A stretch of 64,000 nucleotides of DNA from assembly GCA_038373865.1 (NCBI GenBank), contig JAXGGA010002963.1:47269-111268 (forward strand). Direction: 5' to 3'. Positions within the stretch are counted from its first letter, which is position 1. Each line of letters begins with the position of its first letter. This stretch comes from Uloborus plumipes (Eukaryota; Arthropoda; Arachnida; Araneae; Uloboridae). The position numbers and the translations under genes are program-made. The notes beneath the pieces are model-generated. The model had not been told where the DNA came from and searched no databases. It saw only the letters and a program-made list of their open reading frames with translations. Of the stretch, positions 36,501-44,746 are shown piece by piece.

Positions 36501-39500
36501 AATCTATAGCGTGCTTCGACATAATAAAAATAAGCGACTTTCGCACTTAGTATCAAACGTAAAATATATTCACAGCAATCAAGAACAAATGATAAATTTA
36601 ATTACAACTATTTAAATGAGATAGATTAATTTCTACATACTATTCGCGGTCCGCATGAAATTTTCTGGCTAACTCCAAGTTACTGCTCTAACCAGAAAAC
36701 CATGCGATAGTGTAATAATGAAAAAAAAACTAAATAAGTGGCAATCGAAAGAGCATTGTAAAACACGGTCTTAAACACACAAATTATTCGCCCTCGTGAA
36801 CCCATTATCAAACATAAAACTTTTTTACTGTTGTTCCAGGAACTCAACAAATCTTTGATTGTCAAACATTGTTGGGACAGGGGGCATAATTTTATTTTTT
36901 CGGAAGCCAAGATCATTTGCAAACCTACAACTTTAGGGGAATTGGAATTTCTGGAAGCCTTTTATGTTCACAAAAATTTAAATAATCTTTGCAATAAATC
37001 TTCTACTGTTCCGAATATCTCTCAAATTTTAATCGAAAGGTTCAAATTTACATATTCTGATACGTCAAATTTTGCCTCAACACACTCTGAGATCTGATTG
37101 GTCCATCATATCTTTTTTCGCATTTCAACTCTCCCAGACCTTGTCTCATTCCATTTGCTTGCCAGTCACTGAAGAAGGAGGAACCATGTCTGCCTTTTAA
37201 ACTTTTAATCTTTTACTTATGATTCAAAACGTTGTTTCGTATTTTTATCTCTTTTATGCACAAAGCTATTGCTTTTTAGTTATCTAGTTTAGTTTTGGGG
37301 CTGACTATCAAAGCAAAACCATTTAACCGCAGCACAAAGTAACCGTTATCTACCTATGTTTAAGCATGTACTGAAATTGTGAATTCACAAGCTTAATACC
37401 ACTCCCAAAACGCATTATTAAAGATGCAATTTACTGTGATCAAACTTTTCGTATGCACAAAATCAGTATTTTGATTTTTGTGCTGTTGTAAAATTTTAAC
37501 AAATGAACAGAACTGGTTTTGATTCTAAACCGTTCATAAAAAAAGCAACATCTCTAATTACGCATGAGTGCTAAACTTACCATACACACCAGTGACGCCC
37601 TGGCTCACTAAAAAATCGACATATTTGGGAATTATGCCTGGATTTATTTCTCTGAAAAAGAATTATACAAATGTAATCACATTTAAGACACATAATTTTA
37701 TTATTAAACGATGATACTTTTACATTATCAATTGTGCAACGACAAATAAAGAATGGTTTACTCTAAAAATAGTGAACTATCAAACAGAAAAAAAAACTCT
37801 CAGATTTTCAACCGGAACGTAAAGAAAAATGTTCTTGCAGAACGGAATCTGTTATATGACGCGTCACAGCTCTTTCAACTTTACCTATACATCGGATTTT
37901 ACATCCTGCAATATTATATTTTTTACCCCCATCATATTTGCAATTAGTATCGCTTCTTGCAATAAATGCGCAATACTTATTTACTATCATTGTGAAAAAT
38001 ACTTATTTACTATCATTGTGTGTGCCAGAGCAGATCTTTGTAACTTCCTTGTTACTTTGTTCAGTTCAAAACTTCTATTTAAAAGTTAATAATGAACTCA
38101 AAAATATTTATAAAAAAGAAAACTGGGGAAAAACCATGTCATGCAAAAATTACGAGAAAACTTCCAAGTTTCAAAAAACAAGAAGAAGCATAACTTGTTT
38201 ACCCGACTTTTTGTTCTTTTGGTTAAGGAAATTTAAAAATAATAAGATTTTGCGATAAAATTTCCGCTTAAAAAAATATGGAAAATGAAATTTTCAGGCT
38301 TTTTCTGATATTTTTAGTACAATGTAATTTTGAGTTTTTAAAAGGAAAAAAAGCAACAATATAAAAAGTATATAGTGTTTTAACATATGCGAGTTTTGAT
38401 CAACGTAATAAGAATCGATTGTTTGAATAATCTCTTGTTCTTTTTCAATTGTAATACTTGACAATAAAAACCTCCATGAACTTACATGCTTTGTTCTATT
38501 CTGTAAGGGAGTTCACCCTCCCACGAATTATTTAAACTGAACACTGGTCGAGCATTAAGCCAGACAACAATCCAATTTCGCCCACTACACATAGTAGACT
38601 GACTCGTAAACACATAACTCAATTTATTCAGCAATAAATTTGAGCTCAAGCGTTTTCTAACCGAATTGAAACATAATGATTCAAGTGCCGTCCATGTTTT
38701 ATGGTCGTAATTGATGAAACGCAACCTTCACCTCAGCAAACGCCAGATCCTTGGCGAATGTTTAAATTCCGCCCACATAGATGAAATGATGGAAAAAACT
38801 ACCATTAAGGATCATCGAGATGAAGGATCTAAATTCAATAAGAAAATCTGAACGAAGAACGGAATTCCAGAATTATTCTGACTACGCAAGGCCGAATAGG
38901 ATAAGAAAAAAGAGAAAAGGGTATCTCTGTTGTACTAAATACACTTTAAAAAATGAGTGTTGTTTTTACAGCTAATTTTACAATAATTGTACACTAATAA
39001 ACTGTAAAACTACTAATTTTTCAGTACTGAACTAAAATTGCTAGTTTACAGTATTAAACTGTGAAATTGCTAATTTACAGTTTATTACTAAACATTTTAC
39101 AGCTAATTTTATGGTAATAAACTGTAAGGGCCCTGCTCCACATTGACGTAAAACAGAAAAATAAGGCAGAAACGTAAAATGGATTAAATAGTGTTTCTAT
39201 GGAAAGTACCCGGATTTTCGGTTTCGGTCGTGTTTTCTGCTGATGTGAAGCAGGGCCCTAACATTGTTAATTTTACAGTGATAAACTGTAAAATGGCTAA
39301 CTTTGCAGTAAAAAACTGTAAAATTTCTAGTTTTACAGTTTATTACTGCGTTTTTACAGTTTTTAACTGATACCTCTGCTTTCAGTATTATACTGTCAAA
39401 AACAACTTAGTTTTTGCCGTGTAGGCTCAACAAAAAATTATGGAACACTTAAGAGACGCTTGTAACAATGGCTTTCAATCGGTGGTACGCGTACCATCGG

Positions 39501-41714
39501 TTGGCTTGGAGGTACGTAAAAATTTGTAAGGGTACGCAGTTTGCCACCAAAAAATACATCCGCTACAATTTTAAAATTTTACAATTCCTACATTGTAAAA
39601 AATGAATGGTGTTATTACAGTATAATACATCTAATTTTATAGTAATAAACTGTAAAAATTGCTCATTTTACAGTAATAAACTGTAAAATTGTTAATTTTA
39701 CAGTTTATCCGTGCATTTTACAGTTTTAAACTGGAACCTCTGCTACCCAGTATTGTATTGTTGTTTTTACAGTATAATACAGCTAAATTTTACGGCAAAA
39801 TTGCTTACTTTACAGTAAGAAACAGTAAAATTTCTAGTTTTACAGTTTTTTACTGTGCATTTTACAGTTAAAATTGGAACCTCGGCTTCCAGAATTATAC
39901 TGTAAAAACAGCAGTTCATTTTTTGCAGTGTACAAAAACAGGAATAATATCGTATGATCCTTTGATTATAATGCTGGTATTAAAAAAGAGCACAATGAAC
40001 TAGAGGACTTAGTTGCAATGTTCCTGACAATTTACTTGGACTTAAAAAGACTTTCAAGTTTAAATATCTAACTACAAGTTCAGCAATAAATTCAATATTG
40101 AAGGTGATTGATAGTTGTATTTAACTAAGCTGGATCAAGCATTGCTTGATTCCGTTCACAAAAAAAAAAAAAGGCCAAAGTTGCCACTAATTCTTTCTTG
40201 AGCTGGTTTTTAATTTATATCTGGTTGGTAACAAATGTAAAAAAAAATATCTATTGCAATAAAATGTCTTGCTTTAAGCCGAAATTGCACGTTAAATTAA
40301 GCACTAACAGATAAGCTTTAAACAATGTTAGATGTTTTAATAAAGTTTTTTTCTTTTAAAGTGCGTAAGAAGGGAATCGCGGGTGGAAAAACATTGGATA
40401 ACCTATTTTCATGCCTTTAAAGTTTATACCTTACTATAAGCTTTGAAATGAAAATGCTTGCTTTTGTGTTAAAACATTAAAATTGAAAATCAACGTTGGA
40501 AGTACAAAAAAATAGCAATAAAAATTGCCGTTACTTTTTTTCGTGGAACAGCGAATTCCTTTTTCAATTGCAAAAAAATGTAGATTCAAGTACAAAACAG
40601 GGCCGTCATATCAAGTTTTTCCAGGGCCGGACAAAGGGTCCAAACACAATGCAGTTTCACCGGAAAGCATCAAAAGCCACGCCCACTTATATGTAAATAC
40701 ATTTTTTTCACAAAGTCAGGGGGAACAATTGACCCCACCCCTGAACCCCTAAATGACGGGCCTGGGACAAAATGACATAAACATACAAACAATGCTGCCA
40801 TTCGTGCAGTATATTTTTCTGTAACGGTACTCACAGAACATTTTTCTGCGCAGGGTACAATTGTTTTTTAAATGCTAATCATTCGATGAAAATTACTAAA
40901 TAAAGTAACATTTTTTAGTTAATAACAAAATTTGACTGGCCAAAATTCACCTTTCCCTTTTTAAAAAGATTGGAATAGCTCCGGAAATAACTATTTTTTC
41001 CTTAGAAAGGGGAGCATAAAATATGTTTTCTAAAATAAATGTAAATGCTATGATAAACTCAACATTTATACTGTCCGTCCGTGAAAACCGCTCCTATACC
41101 TAAATGCATCTTAACTTGACACTGAACGTCACGACGGGTGGAGCCAATAAGAGCGCACAAGCAGTCAGCGATCACCTCTAATTCGCCAAGTAGGCTGTGA
41201 CGTTTTATCTAGCTCGTTTTTCATAGGCTAACGTCACGCAAACGTCACGCTGACGTCACGATACTGTTGTCAAAAAAGGTTGCAGTGTAGTATAGCACGC
41301 GAACCATTCCACTTAAAAAAGGGGTAATGGGTTGTGAGTGGGAACTTTCCGAAGTTCTCAATTCAAAGCTTGTATTTTTTGCTATCCTTTTGACATATTC
41401 AATTAAATTATGTATTTGAAATTAACATCATTCTACGTTGTTTGATATGGCTCAAAATGCTTCTTATTCTTCCCCTTATTGTTATCTTACCTATCACTCC
41501 TACTTTGGTAAGATCATAGAAGATCTGAAGCATGCGTAAATACGCGGAAGGGTTACCTAAGAGGATCATACAGTACCAGCTGTGCTTTGGAAAATACAAT
41601 AAATAATATTTTCTTCAACAAAAAAGTTGTACAGGAACGGCACAGAATGTTGTCTTACCCATTAGGATGGAATGCTGTGAAAGGTGGGGATATAAGTCCT
41701 TCAAATGATTGAAT
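10913..41714 (-). CDS. NPL: N-acetylneuraminate lyase, ten-exon gene (initiator exon not found)
   Basis: Cleaves N-acetylneuraminate to N-acetylmannosamine and pyruvate, a class I Schiff-base aldolase of the DHDPS/NanA family acting in cytosolic sialic acid catabolism. Coding exons on the minus strand: 41714-41659, 37651-37581, 36245-36158, 34944-34887, 34312-34237, 33317-33225, 21876-21731, 13935-13804, 13564-13525, 11070-10913. All join in phase with GT..AG borders and total 918 nt, 305 residues plus stop; the human enzyme is 320. Counting from the first residue seen, the carboxylate-binding GTTGE is at 45-49, the Tyr of LYHIP at 138 and the Schiff-base Lys of GAKF at 168, close to Tyr137 and Lys165 of E. 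coli NanA. No stop or frameshift interrupts the exons. The longest intron is 11.3 kb. The family call and exon structure are secure; expression is inferred. Confidence 0.93.
11234..12523. mobile_element. TA-flanked TIR element with iterated GGAACA motif
   Basis: About 1.29 kb in the last NPL intron. Perfect inverted ends CCGTAAAATGGGGT are flanked by TA on both sides. The motif GGGGTSAATCGGAAC occurs near 11258 and 11634, in both orientations near 12304-12347, and as its complement at the right end near 12499. No transposase frame. TA flanks suggest a Tc1/mariner-type mover, but the TIR is not one I can name. Confidence 0.7.
12528..12720. repeat. Unclassified GC-richer insert
   Basis: Stands out in base composition. 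It abuts the right end of the TA-flanked element at 11234-12523 and contains the palindrome ACTTGGCGAAGCCAAGT near 12640. No coding or tRNA features. Confidence 0.3.
12721..13500. other. AT-rich intron sequence
   Basis: Intron between the last two NPL exons. No repeat boundaries or gene features seen. Confidence 0.5.
13525..13564 (-). CDS. NPL: NPL micro-exon
   Basis: A 40 nt exon encoding [13 protein letters not shown] with the next Gly codon split. Acceptor TTTTTAACAG, donor GTAAGT. It is supported by perfect phase on both sides and by its match in position and character to the C-terminal helix FINFVVKLG of the family. Confidence 0.88.
13804..13935 (-). CDS. NPL: NPL exon, Gly-rich strand 8 region
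   Basis: 132 nt, phase 0 at both ends, acceptor TTTTCAG, donor GTAATT. It encodes [20 protein letters not shown] then [20 protein letters not shown] and RKHQ. The GIGASYNF segment matches the conserved GAVGSTYNY of NPL and NanA. Confidence 0.95.
14151..14662. mobile_element. piggyBac-like MITE, copy 1
   Basis: 512 bp. The ends are CCCATTAATGCC and GGCATTAAGGGG, followed on the right by TTAA and preceded on the left by TCAA. A near-identical but reversed copy lies at 47573-48082. CCC ends with a TTAA target are the hallmark of piggyBac elements. Non-coding. Confidence 0.8.
14667..16060. other. AT-rich intron sequence with local inverted repeat
   Basis: 15320-15415 contains an inverted pair around the word CAATGTTTAATTTGTTAAAT (15339-15358 and 15363-15384). 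15545-15660 is a degenerate copy of the hairpin repeat seen at 55875-55985. No gene. Confidence 0.5.
16905..17360 (-). repeat. CGCCAA-rich dispersed repeat, copy 2
   Basis: Reverse copy of the unit at 17695-18135, forming the left arm of an inverted pair with about 340 bp between. It shares AAATCGGCGATATTT, TTGGCGATATATCGCCAA and AGGAAGTAGTGTGG. Confidence 0.75.
17695..18135 (+). repeat. CGCCAA-rich dispersed repeat, copy 3
   Basis: Forward copy, right arm of the inverted pair with 16905-17360. It is followed by a TACA-rich microsatellite (18200-18270) and a segment with GACGTCACGAGAAAACTCGT. Confidence 0.75.
18200..18270. repeat. ACAT tetranucleotide-rich tract
   Basis: Imperfect CATA repeats over about 70 bp inside the element at 16589-18990. 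Confidence 0.85.
18995..20004. other. AT-rich intron sequence
   Basis: 19500-19650 shares a diverged 150 bp segment with 57510-57640 (words CATATCGGTTGA against GATATCGGTTGA, CGTACTTAT, AAATCGCTCCAAG against AAAGCGCTCCAAG), so it is dispersed repeat. No gene. Confidence 0.45.
20005..20480. mobile_element. Fold-back MITE with 145 bp arms
   Basis: Two nearly perfect inverted arms (20005-20152 and 20337-20480) around a 184 bp centre. The arms share CCGACTTCGGAACTTCACTC, CACCATCGACACTACATTTA and GACTTCAAAACTTATG in opposite orientation. It lies in an NPL intron, and a transcript would form a long hairpin. No obvious TSD. Confidence 0.85.
20484..21725. other. AT-rich intron sequence
   Basis: GAAGTCGGTTAAAAAGGAGT followed by AACCCAC (from 21379) and a complementary GTGGGTTAACTCC (from 21592) bracket about 210 bp and hint at another small inverted element. 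No gene. Confidence 0.4.
21731..21876 (-). CDS. NPL: NPL exon with Schiff-base lysine
   Basis: 146 nt between TTTTGTAG and GTAAGA. It encodes [20 protein letters not shown] then [20 protein letters not shown] and KLLSGFDE. The Lys of GAKF (residue 168) aligns with the Schiff-base lysine of family members (human GLKFSDTDLLD), and SGFDE matches the FGVDE strand. Confidence 0.95.
22051..22846. mobile_element. hAT-like non-autonomous element, CAGGGCTGCGGAGTCGGAG family
   Basis: 796 bp with inverted ends CAGGGCTGCGGAGTCGGAG and perfect 8-bp TSD GTTTTCAC (22043-22050 and 22847-22854). Iterated GACTCC and GGAGTC words lie near both ends. The 8-bp TSD and CAGGG ends place it with hAT. It carries no transposase. 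Confidence 0.92.
22954..23206. mobile_element. Short TIR element, GTGCTAAGCGCAAAAG family, copy 2
   Basis: 253 bp with strong inverted ends: GTGCTAAGCGCAAAAGTCGT and ACGACTTTTGCACTTAGCAC. It is nested inside the element at 21907-23295. Non-coding. Confidence 0.85.
23815..23976. mobile_element. hAT-like MITE, CAGGGACGTCAT family, copy 1
   Basis: 162 bp with ends CAGGGACGTCATTT and AAATGACGGGCCTG and perfect 8-bp TSD GTTAAGTT on both sides. The same element occurs at 40608-40764. Confidence 0.92.
24223..25058. mobile_element. hAT-like non-autonomous element with iterated ACTACA
   Basis: 836 bp. The ends are CAGTGCTTGGAAAAACTAC and an imperfect complement CAGTGGTCGGAAGTAGC, with perfect 8-bp TSD TGCTAAAC. 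Both ends are built from repeated CTACAACTACAA / GTAGTTTGTAG words; the centre has long T runs. The open frame at 24480-24701 is a by-product of T runs. Confidence 0.92.
25067..25889. other. AT-rich intron sequence
   Basis: 25226-25292 resembles the hairpin repeat at 55905-55985. ATTT tetranucleotides lie around 25420-25445. No gene supported. Confidence 0.45.
25898..27305 (+). mobile_element. hAT-like MITE, CAGGGGTGCCCAC family, whole copy with nested insert
   Basis: Ends CAGGGGTGCCCAC and GTGGGCACCCTTG, with perfect 8-bp TSD GCTATCCT on both sides (25890-25897 and 27306-27313). Without the nested 941 bp element it is about 460 bp and matches 1-393, 46197-46604 and 56655-57220. It contains an ACAC tract near 27075 and a stretch CACAACTTGCGCC. 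Confidence 0.9.
26057..26997. mobile_element. GGGYGATTCTC-family element with 4-bp TSD
   Basis: 941 bp with inverted ends GGGCGATTCTCTGTAAACT, inserted in the hAT MITE with TSD ATAA (26053-26056 and 26998-27001). The empty state is visible in the related copy at the window start (AATTGTAACTATT). The motif CAGGGGACTGT recurs four times (about 26250, 26420, 26608, 26806, one variant). It shares end sequence and design with 52755-54360. No open frame. Confidence 0.85.
27310..28611. other. AT-rich intron sequence
   Basis: Homopolymer and ATAATA tracts only; no family-like coding sequence. Immediately right of the hAT MITE. Confidence 0.45.
28614..29370. mobile_element. mariner-derived inverted dimer (fold-back)
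   Basis: 757 bp flanked by TA on both sides. It begins CGAGGGTTGTTTTTTTTTC and ends with its complement; CGAGGGTTG is a common mariner TIR start. Each arm encodes, reading toward its own end, the same transposase-like C-terminus: minus strand from about 28900 to 28690 ([20 protein letters not shown]) and plus strand from about 29095 to 29297 ([20 protein letters not shown]). The KLVxRxxKCxxxxGDxVE pattern is typical of mariner C-termini. The centre holds a tight palindrome around GCATGCCCCC words. The catalytic domain is absent. Confidence 0.8.
29372..30084. other. AT-rich intron sequence
   Basis: No repeat boundary recognised except a short GC-richer patch about 29780-29860. No gene. Confidence 0.4.
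30085..30780 (+). repeat. Tandem array, about four 170 bp units (left arm)
   Basis: Unit starts near 30085, 30258, 30428 and 30597, each with GCGGAAAAG or GCAGAAAAG, then AAAAAGAAGGAAAAAAAA and ATATCTTCCGATCGCGC. The fourth is the most diverged, and a weak fifth relative follows. The mirror-image array is about 32440-32941. Confidence 0.8.
31715..32028 (-). mobile_element. tRNA-derived SINE
   Basis: Minus-strand head has an A-box-like TGGCCCGATCGGT (complement of 31995-32007) and a perfect B box GGTTCGATTCC (complement of 31951-31961). The remaining body runs to about 31735 and ends in an A-rich tail. The flanking duplication is ACAATATA (31707-31714 and 32029-32036). The mirror site in the left arm of the palindrome, near 31153-31167, has no insert. 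The head therefore derives from a tRNA promoter region. Confidence 0.88.
33225..33317 (-). CDS. NPL: NPL exon with catalytic tyrosine
   Basis: 93 nt. It encodes [19 protein letters not shown] then [11 protein letters not shown]. The YHIP motif carries the Tyr (residue 138 of the visible protein) that assists catalysis. The donor is GTAAGT. The intron that follows, to 21877, is 11.3 kb and holds the large palindrome. Confidence 0.95.
33326..34230. other. Intron with unclassified GC-richer segment
   Basis: 33780-34045 is richer in GC than its surroundings (ATGGATGTCGAGTTCATGGA, GAAGGTGGTTCTGACACC). It has no long open frame or tRNA boxes. It could be an old SINE or element fragment; I see no second copy in the window. 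Confidence 0.3.
34237..34312 (-). CDS. NPL: NPL exon, beta strand 4
   Basis: 76 nt starting in phase 0. It encodes [20 protein letters not shown] and then KPQTH, with the following Asp codon split. It matches AKHAAEIGADGIAVIAPFFL of the family. The donor is GTAAAT. Confidence 0.94.
34887..34944 (-). CDS. NPL: NPL exon, beta strand 3
   Basis: 58 nt between TTTCAG and GTAAGC. It encodes [19 protein letters not shown], completing a split Lys at its start. It matches LDQVIIHVGALSLKESQEL of the human enzyme. Confidence 0.94.
35655..36062 (-). pseudogene. Possible Penelope-like RT/GIY-YIG remnant
   Basis: On the minus strand, 35723-35655 reads [20 protein letters not shown] then KEH, like the GIY-YIG start CxxxYIGQTxRxLxxRxxEH. 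Upstream, 36062-35853 reads [20 protein letters not shown], which resembles the segment before such domains. Frames are broken. Penelope-like elements combine reverse transcriptase with GIY-YIG, and that is the best explanation. No catalytic RT motif is visible. Confidence 0.4.
36158..36245 (-). CDS. NPL: NPL exon with GTTGE substrate-binding motif
   Basis: 88 nt. It encodes [20 protein letters not shown] followed by AWVKAGKN, and both end codons are split. [12 protein letters not shown] is nearly identical to vertebrate NPL. The GTTGE loop binds the substrate carboxylate. The acceptor is TTTTTTAG and the donor GTAAAT. Confidence 0.96.
36831..37097 (+). pseudogene. GIY-YIG C-terminal fragment, probably Penelope-like
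   Basis: Open frame with [20 protein letters not shown] followed by [20 protein letters not shown] and NISQI. The spacing H..D.GH.F.F..A.I........EA.Y..KN.N matches the C-terminal half of GIY-YIG domains from Penelope-like elements. It is truncated at the 5' end. The stretch just 3' (near 37165) reads CACTGAAGAAGGAGGAACC, similar to the start of the repeat that follows such elements. It lies in an NPL intron. Confidence 0.5.
37581..37651 (-). CDS. NPL: NPL exon, helix 1 region
   Basis: 71 nt between TTTTTCAG and GTAAGT. It encodes [19 protein letters not shown] and then TGVY, with a split Val codon at the 3' end. The match is the family segment EINFSVIGQYVDYLVKEQGV. Confidence 0.93.
37655..38938. 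other. AT-rich intron sequence
   Basis: No repeat boundary or exon found. The minus-strand open frame 38482-38724 has no recognisable family. Confidence 0.4.
38942..39421. mobile_element. CAYTGYAAAAAATGAA-family element, copy with nested insert
   Basis: Flanked by TA on both sides. Ends CACTTTAAAAAATGAG and CTTAGTTTTTGCCGTG. The interior alternates TTTACAGTTTATTAC and its complement. A small insert with inverted ends GGGCCCTGCTCCACAT / ATGTGAAGCAGGGCCC lies at 39127-39259. Confidence 0.65.
39127..39259. mobile_element. Small nested TIR insert (GGGCCCTGCTYCACAT)
   Basis: About 133 bp with near-perfect 16-17 bp inverted ends, interrupting the TTTACAGT-rich element. Non-coding. Exact TSD unclear. 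Confidence 0.65.
39591..39930. mobile_element. CAYTGYAAAAAATGAA-family element, whole copy
   Basis: 340 bp flanked by TA. Ends CATTGTAAAAAATGAATG and TTCATTTTTTGCAGTG. The interior is made of TTTACAGT-type inverted words. TA flanks suggest a Tc1/mariner-mobilised MITE. Confidence 0.75.
40608..40764. mobile_element. hAT-like MITE, CAGGGACGTCAT family, copy 2
   Basis: 157 bp with ends CAGGGCCGTCAT and ATGACGGGCCTG. TSD GTACAAAA against GGACAAAA (7 of 8). Close relative of 23815-23976. Confidence 0.88.
41104..41295 (-). mobile_element. TACTACACTGCAAC-family MITE, copy 2
   Basis: Reverse copy of 3176-3366 and 49134-49316 with only scattered differences. It ends with GTTGCAGTGTAGTATAG. Confidence 0.75.
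41659..41714 (-). CDS. NPL: NPL exon, N-terminal beta strand (first exon identified)
   Basis: 56 nt starting in phase 0 after a CAG acceptor and ending before GTAAGA. It encodes [19 protein letters not shown], with the last Gly codon split. This aligns with the first strand of the TIM barrel, KLQGLVAATITPMTENG in human NPL. It has no methionine, so a short upstream exon must supply the start. Confidence 0.88.
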
Positions 41715-41719
41715 CTGAA

Positions 41720-43240
41720 AATCAAAACTTGCTTTAAATATAAGAATATTCAGTTCATTGACATAGTTCAGTAATTAATTTAAACGCAGTAATGATAAAT
41801 GAAATAGAGCTTCGCATTTCATGTTATTTTGGTACTCTGATTTTTACCAAACGACTGACGATATTTGTACTTATATTTGGATAAGTGTGTACACCTGTAT
41901 TAGGGATTTAGGAATGAATGAATGCGTTAGAAATCAGTTCTCTAGTTGCATTAGTTCTCTCAACTCTTCATCACTAATTATGCAATGAATATTTAATATC
42001 ATTGCCTGGAATGTTACCTTAGCTTAAATGATGAAGGGCTTAAACAGTTTTCACCATTTTATGAATTAATTCTTTTTTTATTTAAGGTTCTCGCGTACTT
42101 TCAATTTTAAAAATCTGAAAGACATTTTTATAATTGTCTCTATTTCTAAATATACTGTTGAAATCAGCTGCGCACTTTTCTTTGTTTTACATTGTGCTTT
42201 TTAAAATCTAAAACAATGCAAATTTAACTCAAAAATCACATATTTTCATATATTTGAACTAATATTGCAATATTTTTACGTGCACTGTAGTAAAGTCTTG
42301 TCATCGATATTTGTATTTTTTCTGTGAAAAAAATATCTTTTTTTTTTAACTTAAAACGAATATTTCAAAACATTTTTAAACATACCATATTTTTATCTTA
42401 CAAAAGTTCAAAAACGTAAATAAAAATGTTTCCCTTACTCTTGCAAATATTATGCATCTATTCAACAGATAACAATCTTAAGTTCTGTAATTTTTCCAGT
42501 TTCATATTTTTAAACTAAGAACTTTTGAATTCGAAAAGTTTTTATTTTCCCCTGTAAATAAGTCCATTTTCTCTCAAAATTAGCCGTGTTCAAGCGAACA
42601 TCGTACTGACAACACTCTTTTTTTTTTTTTTTTAACATAAGTTATTTTCTAATCTTTTTTCTCTTTCTTCTCTATTCCTACCTTTTTAATTCTTAAATTA
42701 ATAGTAAAATAATTTGTACAGTAATTCTGCTTTTCCAAAATATACCTTTACAATTTTCTAGAAGTATTTTAAAAATACTAATTTGATTCAATTTTTACTC
42801 CAGTGCTTTGTTTAAAAAGTGCATTCAAAAGTAGCAAAGAATTTTTTTTTTTCAAGATGAATTGCTTAGCTAAAATCTTCAAAGTTTTATTAATTTCAAA
42901 CAACCAAACATTTATTTTTCGTTTTATGCGGTAGAGTTTACATATAGTACTCAGATATTTGCCTTAATTTGATCTTTTTGTTCTGAACCCTACATATCAG
43001 AATCTTTAAAACCTTTTTAAGCAAAAAAGGCATGATGTTCTCAATTTAGAAAAAAAAATAAACTACTTGGTTTTCCAAAAAGAAAAAAAATCAATGTCAT
43101 AGCCACCATTATGTCCTTAAATACTCTCAAAGTTTAGTATTTTAAATGCAACAACTTTAAAATTTCCCGCTATTGATTATTTTAATTTATCGAAAGTATC
43201 TCTATAACTTTTTTTTAACGAAACCAAGATATGGTCATCA
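41720..43240. other. AT-rich sequence upstream of first known NPL exon
   Basis: Expected to contain part of NPL intron 1. No initiator exon with convincing borders found. No repeats with clear ends. Confidence 0.4.
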
Positions 43241-43897
43241 TGATTTTTCAGCTCCATACAGACCTCACGAGGCAGCCAACACAACTTTATAGTTGTTTAC
43301 AATTTACAATCGTTACGACACACAGACGAATTCAAACGTAGGTTGAGATCATTCAGTCACTGCCTCTCTCTCTCTCATTACCACACACCCACACATTACG
43401 CTACCCAATGTTAAGCGGTGACGCAACAACTGTGTTTATGTCTTGCAATGATCCCCGTAACAGAACCGACATAGGAAGTAAGCACACTCATGAACTCTGC
43501 ATTAGTGCAACTATTGCCACTAAATAGCATTTCTATGGATCCAGACACATTTGGTTCGGAGACATGCTGGTGACTTAAGTCTTTATGAAAACGTATGCCA
43601 CACACCATACGTCTATGAAAACTCAGTCTTGGTGGAGAGGGCGAGGTGCGATATATTCTATACAGAACATATTTAAAGCTAGCTAGCAACATGCTCACTC
43701 TAGAACAGACTTAAGATGAAACAGATGTGCTCCTTCCATTTATCGTCAACGTACATGCACACTGGTGGAGTTAGTTGGTGTACTGGTTTTCTGGTAGAGG
43801 ATTAAGCATAAAGCACTCACACAAACATGTGAGTAGGTCATTTATATAGATGTCGCGGGACCAAGATTAAGAATGCTTTTCTGGGGATGACAAGGCA

Positions 43898-44640
43898 TAA
43901 TCATTGACATGTGTGCTATGGATATAGCGGTGGTTGTGTGGGTGATAGACGGGACACGTTGTCAGTCTGGATAGAGATGTCATGTTGTTGGATGTCGTGG
44001 AATTTTAATATTGTGATAGGTTCGGTCTTGGATTTCGGATTTTTGGGAACGGTCCGGGTGTTTACATTCAGATATGGTTGGATTGGGGGTGGGTGCTAGC
44101 GGGGCTTGGTATGGCGTGGGCTGGGGGGTAGGACAGGGGTTTGCCAGCATCGGCGTTTGGCAGTGTTCAATCGTGGCGCTAAAAACAGCGGACGTGGCTT
44201 AAAGTGCTTATTATTGGGGCGGGGGGGGCAGGTGTCATTGCAAAGCAGAGTTAAAAACTGGGGTTCGTCAGGCGGCGGGGAATGGAGCTTACTTTTGCGA
44301 TTTTTTCGTTGCAGCCATTGTCAACGTCACCAGGCTGGGGATGAGGGTGTCATATCGGAGCTAGTGATTGGGGGATTGAATAGCCTGGCTGGTCGCAAGT
44401 AGTTGAATTCTTGTCGGACGGCTGTTATCACGGGTGATAGCGGTTGAGCCCTGAGACATCTGCGCATGCCCCGGATATTCGAAGATTCAGTGGAGTCAAG
44501 ATAGATCGGTCATTGTAGTGTGGAGCACCGAGGTGAGAGAAAAGTGTTCGGGCTCTGGAAGCTGCTCCTGAAATTCTGAACGTCAAGGACATTATCGCAG
44601 GTGTGAAATTCTGCCGGTTTTTCTGGAAAACTATCATATT
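43898..44640. other. GC-rich island of unknown nature
   Basis: About 740 bp, far richer in G and C than anything nearby, with G runs on the plus strand. The open frames at 44106-44402 and, on the minus strand, 44428-44637 have no motif I know. It might be a CpG-type promoter for NPL, a captured fragment, or an old element body. Confidence 0.35.
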
Positions 44641-44746
44641 TGATAATTCAGATTTGCTTCAGTTTTCAGATAAAATTTTTGTTTAAAAAGAGCAGTTTTG
44701 TTATCTAAATGACGAATAAAGCAATTGATGAGGGGCGGGGATTATA

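Noticed and set aside
43411..43698. 95-residue minus-strand frame as NPL first exon
   Set aside because: No similarity to NPL N-termini and no in-phase donor giving the expected short leader before IQSFEG.
43806..43835. Minus-strand ATG followed by a GTGAGT donor as NPL initiator exon
   Set aside because: The exon would end in phase 2, but the next exon needs phase 0.
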